Positions 22,185 to 31,406 of a stretch of DNA of 64,000 bases are shown piece after piece. Under the pieces are notes generated by a model, which searched no databases, was not told the DNA's origin, and saw nothing but the letters and a program-made list of their open reading frames with translations. The DNA comes from Pinus tabuliformis (taxonomy: Eukaryota > Streptophyta > Pinopsida > Pinales > Pinaceae). The stretch is taken from the NCBI GenBank assembly GCA_031772625.1, contig CM062804.1, forward strand, positions 272,645,174 to 272,709,173, given 5' to 3'. A program made the translations under genes and the position numbers. Positions within the stretch are counted from its first letter, which is position 1. Each line of letters opens with the position of its first letter.

Positions 22185-22312
22185 TCATCTAACATGGGGT
22201 TTAGGCTTCTTGGGAATCGTCATAGTCAACACTCCATCAGTGCCCATGGAAGCCTTCACAGCATCCACTGGAGTTTCAGCTTTTACCTTAATAACTTGCA
22301 ATTCAACTTGTC
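22185..22312 (-). pseudogene. Small heat-shock protein fragment (copy B)
   Basis: Homologue of 14298-14425: minus-strand frame with VDAVKASMGTDGVLTMTIPK. Two conservative changes from copy A; the frame stays open across the motif. Confidence 0.5.
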
Positions 22313-23040
22313 TTTTACGTATGTTTCAGAGTGAACGATAGTTTCATTGATTCCTTGTGCTCCTCATATTCTTCTTTTGGTGCATATTTAAAAATTATTG
22401 ATCCACAGCTCCTCACTCCATTGTCGCCCCACCAAACTACGATCCTATTTTTCACAAACAGGCCATAGTTGAAAAACACACCCCCTCTAACATATTCAAG
22501 CTAGGTGCCCTCCAAATACAATCTTGTCACCAGTGTTGTGTTCTACTCCATCAGGGATTCATGCCCTTGAATCTTGTAGCAAGATCCATTGCCACATCCT
22601 CCTTGTTCAACATTTCTTTGATAGTTATTACATGTGTTGTAAATGTCTATGATTTAATCCTCAATCCAACATCATCTCATTTCTTCTGCATTCGATCGAA
22701 ACCTCCTGCAAGTATTACTCCTTAGCCTTTTGGCCTAGTTGCCACTTTTGCTCAGGCTCTCCTCGGCTTGGCCTTCCAAGCTGCTATTCTTTATTTTTTG
22801 GATTTTGGATTTTTACTTTTCACCATAAATCAACAGAAAACAACAACAACATTTTTGTACATCACTTTGCCTCTGAAAGATGCCTCTTCCACATCCATGG
22901 CTCCCACACAACTCACATAACATGATCTAGCGCTTAACGAAAATGAGATACAATGATCCCTCTTCACCATCTAATCGATCACCATAACTTAGCTGACAAC
23001 ATTGCATCTTATGCAAAATCACCACTGCATCAGATCGACT

Positions 23041-23388
23041 TAAATTTTATTTTAAATTTAGTTTAAATTAATTTTATTTTAATTTAGGTTAAATTAATTT
23101 TATTTTTAATTAAGTTTTAAATTTATTAACTAAAATTTATTAATTAAAAAAATAATTTAAAATTAATTTAATCAATTTATTAATAAATATATGAAAACCA
23201 AGCCGACCTCTCCAACCCTAAGTTATCTCTCTATCCTTCTATTAATAGGTTCACATTTTCTTGACTCTCTCTTCTCAAAATACAGATCTCATTTCCCTAA
23301 TGATGGACTCACCTAGCTAGTCCGAAACGTCGGTTTCATAAATTGCTCACAGGTTTTTTCCATTAATTATAATACTCTACCAGCCTGT
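23041..23388 (+). repeat. Penelope-like pLTR 1, 5' truncated
   Basis: It begins inside the AATT-rich tract, then a GC-richer leader (AACCAAGCCGACCTCTCC onward at about 23199), a hammerhead-like motif (23291-23337) and the ORF start at 23389. Most of the TTAA-rich part present in the other pLTRs is missing, as 5' truncation during reverse transcription would give. Confidence 0.85.
23291..23337 (+). ncRNA. Hammerhead-ribozyme-like motif 1, core mutated
   Basis: Same motif as at 27152-27199, but the first core box reads CTAATGA (23297-23303) instead of CTGATGA. G5 of the hammerhead core is essential, so this copy should be inactive. The helix II arms and the GAAAC box (23324-23328) are intact. 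Confidence 0.5.
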
Positions 23389-26346
23389 ATGGAATCTCTC
23401 TTCAACACCATTAAGTCCCACCATGGAAGGGACATGCAGAACAATGCTCTTAATTTTGAGAAGATGAGAATGTCAAGAGCCAGAATCCTATCCAATCTCA
23501 TATTTCTAAAGCAATGCATAGATGAAAACCTCACTCCTAAGTTCGCCAAATGCAGCCATCCTCTTAATCGTGGTCGTAACATTTCTCTTTTTAATAAACT
23601 TAGCAAAACCCTCATAAAACATGAAATTAAATTTGCCAGATTTCAGTTAATTAAAACCTCTAAAAATATTCTGGGTTTACACCTCTTATTGTCTTCAACT
23701 CTTAGCTCTAATCTCTGGCGAAATCTAGACGCCCTCACTTACGGCAAAGCTGAGAAATTTCTTAATTTTACTCTAGCCAATAAAACCAAAAAACTAAACT
23801 CGCTGAGAAACTTCAACCTCATTAACAATTCTATTTAATCCCCTTTATATAGCCAAGTGCCTTGCGCCCTTCCCAATCCTCGCATCCATGAAATAATCAA
23901 CTCGCAGGTTCTGCACCAAAATTCAAACCTAGAGATGAATACCTCCAGCAGCTCGCAGTATAATAATGTATCCAGCAGCGTGTTGGATCCAAGTATAAAT
24001 CTGAACCGGAGCTGTAATCCCTCCATCAGAAAAATGCAGAAGCCTCTTAACACATCTACGCAGGTGGATAGTCTGAACCCTAAGGAGGAATACGCAGGTC
24101 AAACTTCATCACAGTTTAAAGTATCAGGCATCCCTACGCAGGAGCAGCTTAAAGATCTTACATAGATTGACCACGTATCTGCGCAGGTGGAAAGTCTGAT
24201 CCCTACGCAGGAGTACGTTGAAAGACTTGTTCCTACGCAAGAGATTCATGAACTAGCCTCCACGCAGCATGAATTGACCTCCAGGCAGCATAATCTTGAA
24301 CAAGTACCTAGCAAAGAATCGGTGGAGTCTAATGGAACAGCAAAAGATGTAGCCACCCATTACAATTCCAGCGCCCTTTCTATTAACTCATCTCAGCAAA
24401 ATAATGAAGCCTCTCACGCAATGGACTGTGGCCAAAACATCAACTCCTCTAGTTCTCTTCACCTCCTCAGCAAAAATTCGACAGTAGTAAACCTCTCTCA
24501 GCTAGTGTTAGATGACAACCTAAAACTGCTTCGAGAAAAAGGTTTAAATTTTGCAGTATCCCCAGCCAAAATTCCTATATATGACATCATAAGTAACATT
24601 GAAGTCATTATAAAAAACAATGACCAAAACAAAGCAGAGGAAATAAGGCAAGATGTTTCCAGAATTCTTAGAAATGCTAGACCTCCCCCCAGCAACATAT
24701 CCAAAGAAGAAGCCATAGCCCTAAAAAACATCAAAAATAACAAAAACATTATAATCTTAAGAGCCGACAAAGGTAATGCCACTGTCATCATGAATAGGAC
24801 TGACTATGAAAATAAAATGGAAGAACACTTAGTCAATAGTGGTTGTTATAGAGTTTTAAACAAAGACCCTAGCAGCAAAATTCTTCGCCAAGTAAGTGAC
24901 AAAATTAAAAGCTCCTCCCTTGATGCGTCCATTAAGAAAAAATTAATTCCTAATAATGCCATTATCCCTAGAATTTATGGAGTGCCTAAAATCCATAAAT
25001 CTGGTGTTCCATTAAGACCTATAGTGAACACTATAGGATCCCCCACTTATTGGTTAGCTAAATATCTCGCAAGCAAACTTAGACCTTTATCTGGGAACAC
25101 TCCCTCGTACATCAAAGATTCCTCTTCCTTCATAGAATGGATCAAAAACCTAGAATTTAATGACAATGACCTAATGGTTAGCTTTGACGTAGTGTCCCTC
25201 TACACCATGATTCCAGTAGATGAAGCCTTAGAAGTATTAAAGAACATTACAGACTTAGAAACTATGGAACTTATAAGCATTTGCCTTAAATCTTCATACT
25301 TCAGTTTTAAAGGTAAAATTTATGAGCAAACTCATGGTGTTGCAATGGGTTCTCCATTATCTCCATTGATTGCCAATCTTTACATGGAACACTTTGAGCA
25401 ATTGGCCCTGAAGTCTTTCCCCTTTACCCCTGAAGAATGGAAACGGTTTGTAGATGATATTTTTGCTAAATGGAGCCATGGTTTGGATAGGCTCAAGGAA
25501 TTCTTATCCCATATAAATAGCCTCTCTCAACACATAAAATTCACCATTGAAATTGAGAAAGACAACCAGCTCCCCTTCTTAGATGTCCTCCTCACCAAGA
25601 AAGATGGCAAGCTAAGCCACCAGGTCTTCAGAAAGAAAACGCACACTGACAGGTATCTTCATGCAAACTCCCACCACCATCCTAAGCAAAAAATGGGAGT
25701 CATCAAAACCCTAACCACGAGAGCCTCTAGAATCTCCGACCCAGAACATCTAGATGAAGAACTTGTCCATCTCCATGAAGTTTTTGTAAACAATGGCTAT
25801 CAACATCACACCATCCGTAAAATAATTAAAGATTCCTTAACCAATAAACAAAACAAAAGGAAATCGTTTGAAAACCCTAGAATCTCCCTTCCCTATATCA
25901 AAGGAACCACTGACAAAATTGCCAAAGTTCTCGCTAAGCACAACATTATGGTAGCTTTCACCCCCCCTAACACCATAAAAAACATGCTTGAATCCGCGAA
26001 AGATGCAATTGACCCAAAAAATCACAAAGGCGTTTATTCGATTCCCTGTTCGTGCGGTAAAGTTTATATAGTGGAAACAGGGAGATCCTTTGGAGTAAGA
26101 TTAAAAGAACACATTAGCGATATTACTAGAAATAGGTCTGATAAATCAGGTCTTGCAGAGCACGCTTGTTCCTCCTCTCACTATACATGCATGGAACAAG
26201 CTAAATTAATCCATAAGGAAGACCACTATTTAAAAAGAAGAATTAAAGAAGCAATTGAAATTGAAAAATCTTCTAATAATATGAATAGGGATGATGGTCT
26301 TAAACTAAGTAATACATGGAAACCCTTGCTGAATAAAATAAAGTAA
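23389..26346 (+). pseudogene. Penelope-like reverse transcriptase/GIY-YIG protein, copy 1 (two stops)
   Basis: 985 codons plus stop, exactly as long as copy 2, with no indel. It is inactivated by TAA at 23836-23838 (TAT in copy 2) and TAG at 24163-24165 (CAG in copy 2). All reverse transcriptase boxes remain (RADKGNATVIM, GVPKIHKSGVPLRPI, SFDVVSLYT, AMGSPLSPL, FVDD). In the C-terminal endonuclease the YIG box is YIV (GGG to GTG near 26071), which should harm the GIY-YIG fold. Translation could start at 24187 to give a 719-residue protein with the whole reverse transcriptase, but this is probably chance. Confidence 0.95.
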
Positions 26347-27250
26347 CTTTAATTTATACAAATTCTTCCTTGAGACAGCATTTACAGCTCATCATTTAAA
26401 AATTAAAATAAAATATATATATATACATATATATTTATATATATATTTATATATATATATTTATATATATATATATAATTAAATTAATTAATTAAAATAA
26501 AATTTAAACTAAATTTAAAGTAAATGTAATTAATTAATTAATTAATTAAATAAATTTTTTTTAAATTTAATTTAAATTAATTAATTAATTAATTAAAATA
26601 AAATTTAAACTAAATTTAAAGTTAATTTAATTAATTAATTAATTAATTAAATTAATTTTATTTTAAATCTAGTTTAAATTAATTTTATTTTAATTTAGGT
26701 TAAATTAATTTAATTAATTAATTAATTAATATATTTAATTATTTAATTAATTAATTAAATTAATTTTATTTTAAATGTAGTTTAAAATAATTAATTAATT
26801 GATTAAAATAAAATCTAAACTAAATTTAAAGTTAATTTAATTAATCAATTAATTAATTAATTAAATTAATTTTATTTTAAATTTAGTTTAAATTAATTTT
26901 ATTTTAAATTTAGTTTAAATTAATTTTATTTTAATTTAGGTTAAATTAATTTTATTTTTAATTAAGTTTTAAATTTATTAACTAAAATTTATTAATTAAA
27001 AAAAAAATTAAAAATTAATTAAAATTAGTTTAATCAATTTATTAATAAATATATGAAAACCAAGCCGACCTCTCCAACCCTAATTTATCTCTCTATCCTT
27101 CTATTAATAGGTTCACATTTTCTTGACTCTCTCTTCTCAAAATACAGATCTCATTTCCCTGATGATGGACTCACCTAGCTAGTCCGAAACGTCGGTTTCA
27201 TAAATTGCTCACAGGTTTTTTCCATTAATTATAATACTCTACCAGCCTGT
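26347..27250 (+). repeat. Penelope-like pLTR 2 (complete)
   Basis: 904 bp between the two ORFs. It has about 30 bp of ORF-trailing sequence, an (AT)n tract (26410-26475), about 550 bp of degenerate TTAATTAA-rich units containing TTTTATTTTAAATTTAGTTTAAATT-like words, then the leader from about 27058, the hammerhead-like motif (27152-27199) and 51 bp to the ORF 2 start. The AT units repeat many times in both orientations and could form long hairpins. Confidence 0.88.
27152..27199 (+). ncRNA. Hammerhead-ribozyme-like motif 2, core boxes intact
   Basis: Core boxes in hammerhead order: CTGATGA at 27159-27165, a 5-bp helix II of GGACT (27167-27171) with AGTCC (27181-27185) around a 9-nt loop, then GAAAC at 27186-27190 and GTC at 27191-27193. 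Known Penelope-like elements carry minimal type I hammerheads with diminished helix III that cleave as dimers. Here ACGT (27189-27192) is self-complementary and could make helix III between two RNAs, with cleavage after GTC; alternatively AC/GT with a GTCG loop gives a 2-bp helix III. Doubts: one extra T lies between CTGATGA and helix II, and helix I beyond two G-C pairs is weak. Confidence 0.6.
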
Positions 27251-30208
27251 ATGGAATCTCTCTTCAACACCATTAAGTCCCACCATGGAAGGGACATGCA
27301 GAACAATGCTCTTAATTTTGAGAAGATGAGAATGTCAAGAGCCAGAATCCTATCCAATCTCATATTTCTAAAGCAATGCAGAGATGAAAACCTCACTCCT
27401 AAGTTCGCCAAATGCAGCCATCCTCTTAATCGTGGTCATAACATTTCTCTTTTTAATAAACTTAGCAAAACCCTCATAAAACATGAAATTAAATTTGCCA
27501 GATTTCAGTTAATTAAAACCTCTAAAAATCTTCTGGGTTTACACCTCTTACTGTCTTCAACTCTTAGCTCTAATCTCTCGCAAAATCTAGACGCCCTCAC
27601 TTACGACAAAGCTGAGAAATTTCTTAATTTTACTCTAGCCAATAAAACCAAAAAACTAAACTCGCTGAGAAACTTCAACCTCATTAACAATTCTATTTAT
27701 TCCCCTTTATATAGCCAAGTGCCTTGCACCCTTCCCAATCCTCGCATCCATGAAATAATCAGCTCGCAGGTTCTGCACCAAAATTCAAACCTAGAGATGA
27801 ATACCTCCAGCAGCTCGCAGTATAATAATGTATCCAGCAGTGTGTTGGATCCAAGTATAAATCTGAACCGGAGATGTAATCCCTCCATCAGAAAAACGCA
27901 GAAGCCTCTTAACACATCTACGCAGGTGGATAGTCTGAACCCTAAGGAGGAATACGCAGGTCAAACTTCATCACAGTTTAAAGTATCAGGCATCCCTACG
28001 CAGGAGCAGCTTAAAGATCTTACACAGATTGACCACGTATCTGCGCAGGTGGAAAGTCTGATCCCTACGCAGGAGTACGTTGAAAGACTTGTTCCTATGC
28101 AGGAGATTCATGAACTAGCCTCCACGCAGCATGAATTGACCTCCAAGCAACATAATCTTGAACAAGTACCTAGCAAAGAATCGGTGGAGTCTAATGGAAC
28201 AGCAAAAGATGTAGCCACCCATTACAATTCCAGCGCCCTTTATATTAACTCATCTCAGCAAAATAATGAAGCCTCTCACGCAGTGGACTGTGGCCAAAAC
28301 ATCAACTCCTCTAATTCTCTTCACCTCCTCAGCAAAAATTCGACAGTAGTAAACCTCTCTCAGCTAGTGTTAGATGACAACCTAAAACTGCTTCTAGAAA
28401 AAGGTTTAAATTTTGCAGTATCCCCAGCCAAAATTCCTATATATGACATCATAAGTAACATTGAAGTCATTATAAAAAACAATGACCAAAACAAAGCAGA
28501 GGAAATAAGGCAAGATGTTTCCAGAATTCTTAGAAATGCTACACCTCCCCCCAGCAACATATCCAAAGAAGAAGCCATAGCCCTAAAAAACATCAAAAAT
28601 AACAAAAACATTATAATCTTAAGAGCCGACAAAGGTAATGCCACTGTCATCATGAATAGGACTGACTATGAACATAAAATGGAAGAACACTTAGTCAACA
28701 GTGGCTGTTATAGAGTTTTAAACAAAGACCCTAGCAGCAAAATTCTTCGCCAAGTAAGTGACAAAATTAAAAGCTCCTCCCTTGATGCCTCCATTAAGAA
28801 AAAATTAATTCCTAATAATGCCATTATCCCTAGAATTTATGGAGTGCCTAAAATCCATAAATCTGGTGTTCCATTAAGACCTATAGTGAACACTATAGGA
28901 TCCCCCACTTATTGGTTAGCTAAATATCTCGCAAGCAAACTTAGACCTTTATCTGGGAACACTCCCTCGTACATCAAAGATTCCTCTTCCTTCATAAAAT
29001 GGATCAATAACCTAGAATTTAATGACAATGACCTAATGGTTAGCTTTGACGTAGTGTCCCTCTACACCATGATTCCAGTAGATGAAGCCTTAGAAGTATT
29101 AAAGAACATTACAGACTTAGAAACTATGGAACTTATAAGCATTTGCCTTAAATCTTCATACTACAGTTTTAAAGGTAAAATTTATGAGCAAACTCATGGT
29201 GTTGCAATGGGTTCTCCATTATCTCCATTGATTGCCAATCTTTACATGGAACACTTTGAGCAATTGGCCCTTAAGTCTTTCCCCTTTACCCCTGAAGAAT
29301 GGAAACGGTTTGTAGATGATATTTTCGCTAAATGGAGCCATGGTTTGGATAGGCTCAAGGAATTCTTATCCCATATAAATAGCCTCTCTCAACACATAAA
29401 ATTCACCATTGAAATTGAGAAAGACAACCAGCTCCCCTTCTTAGATGTCCTCCTCACCAAGAAAGATGGCAAGCTAAGCCACCAGGTCTTCAGAAAGAAA
29501 ACGCACACTGACAGGTATCTTCATGCAAACTCCCACCACCATCCTAAGCAAAAAATGGGAGTCATCAAAACCCTAACCACGAGAGCCTCTAGAATCTCCG
29601 ACCCAGAACATCTAGATGAAGAACTTGTCCATCTCCATGAAGTTTTTGTAAACAATGGCTATCAACATCACACCATCCGCAAAATAATTAAAGATTCCTT
29701 AACCAATAAACAAAACAAAAGGAAATCGTTTGAAAACCCTAGAATCTCCCTTCCCTATATCAAAGGAACCACTAACAAAATTGCCAAAGTTCTCACTAAG
29801 CACAACATTATGGTAGCTTTCACCCCCCCTAACACCATAGAAAACATGCTTGAATCCGCGAAAGATGTAATTGACCCAAAAAATCACAAAGGCGTTTATT
29901 CGATTCCTTGTTCGTGCAGTAAAGTTTATATAGGGGAAACAGGGAGATCCTTTGGAGTAAGATTAAAAGAACACATTAGCGATATTACTAGAAATAGGTC
30001 TGATAAATTAGGTCTTGCAGAGCACACTTGTTCCTCCTCTCACTATATATGCATGGAACAAGCTAAATTAATCCATAAGGAAGACCACTATTTAAAAAGA
30101 AGAATTAAAGAAGCAATTGAAATTGAAAAATCTTCTAATAATATGAATAGGGATGATGGTCTTAAACTAAGTAATACATGGAAACCCTTGCTGAATAAAA
30201 TAAAGTAA
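27251..30208 (+). CDS. Penelope-like reverse transcriptase with GIY-YIG endonuclease, intact
   Basis: 985-residue replication protein of a Penelope-like element: it nicks target DNA and copies element RNA. Residues 1-170 are basic and helical-looking (LFNTIKSHHGRDMQ, KTKKLNSLRNFNL). Residues about 210-320 are a linker with TQ repeats. Reverse transcriptase: RADKGNATVIM (about 457-467), GVPKIHKSGVPLRPI (about 531), motif A SFDVVSLYT (Asp 600), motif B AMGSPLSPL (about 652), motif C FVDD (687-690), then LPFLDVLLTKKDGKL and the HTDRYLHANSHHHP signature typical of Penelope. The GIY-YIG domain is C-terminal: GVY at 881-883, CSCSK, YIGETGRSFGVRLKEH from 893, and the later LAEH and SSSHY histidines. 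There are no stops or frameshifts. The ATG at 27251 is the first after the hammerhead-like motif. Confidence 0.97.
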   Translation: MESLFNTIKSHHGRDMQNNALNFEKMRMSRARILSNLIFLKQCRDENLTPKFAKCSHPLNRGHNISLFNKLSKTLIKHEIKFARFQLIKTSKNLLGLHLLLSSTLSSNLSQNLDALTYDKAEKFLNFTLANKTKKLNSLRNFNLINNSIYSPLYSQVPCTLPNPRIHEIISSQVLHQNSNLEMNTSSSSQYNNVSSSVLDPSINLNRRCNPSIRKTQKPLNTSTQVDSLNPKEEYAGQTSSQFKVSGIPTQEQLKDLTQIDHVSAQVESLIPTQEYVERLVPMQEIHELASTQHELTSKQHNLEQVPSKESVESNGTAKDVATHYNSSALYINSSQQNNEASHAVDCGQNINSSNSLHLLSKNSTVVNLSQLVLDDNLKLLLEKGLNFAVSPAKIPIYDIISNIEVIIKNNDQNKAEEIRQDVSRILRNATPPPSNISKEEAIALKNIKNNKNIIILRADKGNATVIMNRTDYEHKMEEHLVNSGCYRVLNKDPSSKILRQVSDKIKSSSLDASIKKKLIPNNAIIPRIYGVPKIHKSGVPLRPIVNTIGSPTYWLAKYLASKLRPLSGNTPSYIKDSSSFIKWINNLEFNDNDLMVSFDVVSLYTMIPVDEALEVLKNITDLETMELISICLKSSYYSFKGKIYEQTHGVAMGSPLSPLIANLYMEHFEQLALKSFPFTPEEWKRFVDDIFAKWSHGLDRLKEFLSHINSLSQHIKFTIEIEKDNQLPFLDVLLTKKDGKLSHQVFRKKTHTDRYLHANSHHHPKQKMGVIKTLTTRASRISDPEHLDEELVHLHEVFVNNGYQHHTIRKIIKDSLTNKQNKRKSFENPRISLPYIKGTTNKIAKVLTKHNIMVAFTPPNTIENMLESAKDVIDPKNHKGVYSIPCSCSKVYIGETGRSFGVRLKEHISDITRNRSDKLGLAEHTCSSSHYICMEQAKLIHKEDHYLKRRIKEAIEIEKSSNNMNRDDGLKLSNTWKPLLNKIK

Positions 30209-30307
30209 CTTTAATTTATACAAATTCTTCCTTGAGACAGCATTTACAGCTCATAATTTAAAAATTAAAATAAAAATAAAATAAAAATATATATATACAT
30301 ATATATG

Positions 30308-30377
<70 letters not shown>

Positions 30378-31100
30378 AATTAATTAATTAATTAATTAAA
30401 ATAAAATTTAAACTAAATTTAAAGTTAATTAATTAATTAATTAATTAATTAATTAAATTAATTTTATTTTAAATTTAATTTAAATTAAGTAATTAATTAA
30501 TTAATTAAAATAAAATTTAAACTAAATTTAAAGTTAATTTAATTAATTAATTAATTAATTAATTAAATTAATTTTATTTTAAATCTAGTTTAAATTAATT
30601 TTATTTTAATTTAGGTTAAATTAATTAATTAATTTAATTAATTATTTAATTAATTAATTTAATTAATTTTATTTTAAATGTAGTTTAAATTAATTAATTA
30701 ATTGATTAAAATAAAATCTAAACTAAATTTAAAGTTAATTTAATTAATCAATTAATTAATTAATTAAATTAATTTTATTTTAAATTTAGTTTAAATTAAT
30801 TTTATTTTAATTTAGGTTAAATTAATTTTATTTTTAATCAAGTTTTAAATTTATTAACTAAAATTTATTAATTAAAAATAAATTAAAATTAATTTAATCA
30901 ATTTATTAATAAATATATGAAAACCAAGCCGACCTCTCCAACCTTAAGTTATCTCTCTATCCTTCTATTAATAGGTTCACATTTTCTTGACTCTCTCTTC
31001 TCAAAATACAGATCTCATTTCCCTGATGATGGACTCACCTAGCTAGTCCAAAACGTCGGTTTCATAAATTGGTCACAGGTTTTTTCCAATAATTATAATA
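30209..31100 (+). repeat. Penelope-like pLTR 3, 3' terminal
   Basis: Same order as pLTR 2: (AT)n tract (about 30285-30373), TTAATTAA-rich units, leader from about 30917, hammerhead-like motif. It ends at AATTATAATA (31100), about 40 bp past the motif, where pLTR 2 would go on to the ORF. The end point therefore lies just downstream of the possible self-cleavage site. Confidence 0.88.
31015..31063 (+). ncRNA. Hammerhead-ribozyme-like motif 3, core mutated
   Basis: CTGATGA (31023-31029) and helix II arms are intact, but the second core box reads AAAAC (31050-31054) instead of GAAAC. G12 is the general base of hammerhead catalysis, so cleavage should be strongly impaired. Confidence 0.5.
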
Positions 31101-31406
31101 TTCATCCACATATATTTTTCTCAGGTCATTCACACTTCAGACTTAACTCCAGGCTCTCAAGCTCTCATATTTACCATTCTAGCTGTAATATCAGATGTTA
31201 GGACACCGAGAGAGATGGTGGCATCTAAAGACACCGTTGTTTATTTGCAATGACCAACAAGACAATTTAACATGAGTTTGTTCGACCTTTAAATAGGCTA
31301 TATCAGAGATGAATACGATGGGCAAAACCATGGGTTCTTATAAAGTTGGAGCTTGAAAAACCACCAGTAACTTGAGCGAGTCAACTTTATCTCATCAACT
31401 CTAACA

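Larger units (their letters stand above)
23041..31100 (+). mobile_element. Penelope-like retroelement, tandem array with three pLTRs
   Basis: 8060 bp inserted in copy B of LTR element T; copies A and C are uninterrupted at the same place (15158 and 43386 region). The layout is 5'-truncated pLTR (23041-23388), ORF copy 1 (broken), pLTR (26347-27250), ORF copy 2 (intact), pLTR cut at its 3' end (30209-31100). Tandem copies with shared pseudo-LTRs are the known architecture of Penelope-like elements. Target duplication is at most the TT at 23039-23040 and 31101-31102. The two units are nearly identical and their ORFs have equal length, so they derive from one recent template. Confidence 0.93.
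20452..31406 (-). mobile_element. Non-autonomous LTR element T, interrupted by Penelope-like array (copy B)
   Basis: LTRs at 20452-21067 and 31196-31406; flanks TAGTG (20447-20451) and TAATG (31407-31411), one substitution from a perfect duplication. The interior is split at 23040/31101 by the Penelope-like insertion. The primer-site side reads TGATATTACAGCTA on the minus strand, the best match to the tRNA-iMet site among the three copies. A sense sHSP fragment lies at 22185-22312. Confidence 0.85.

Noticed and set aside
23041-31100. Penelope array as two independent insertions or as an LTR retrotransposon
   Set aside because: One uninterrupted target joins both outer ends, the repeats lack TG...CA ends and a primer site, and the protein has Penelope-type reverse transcriptase and GIY-YIG, not integrase.
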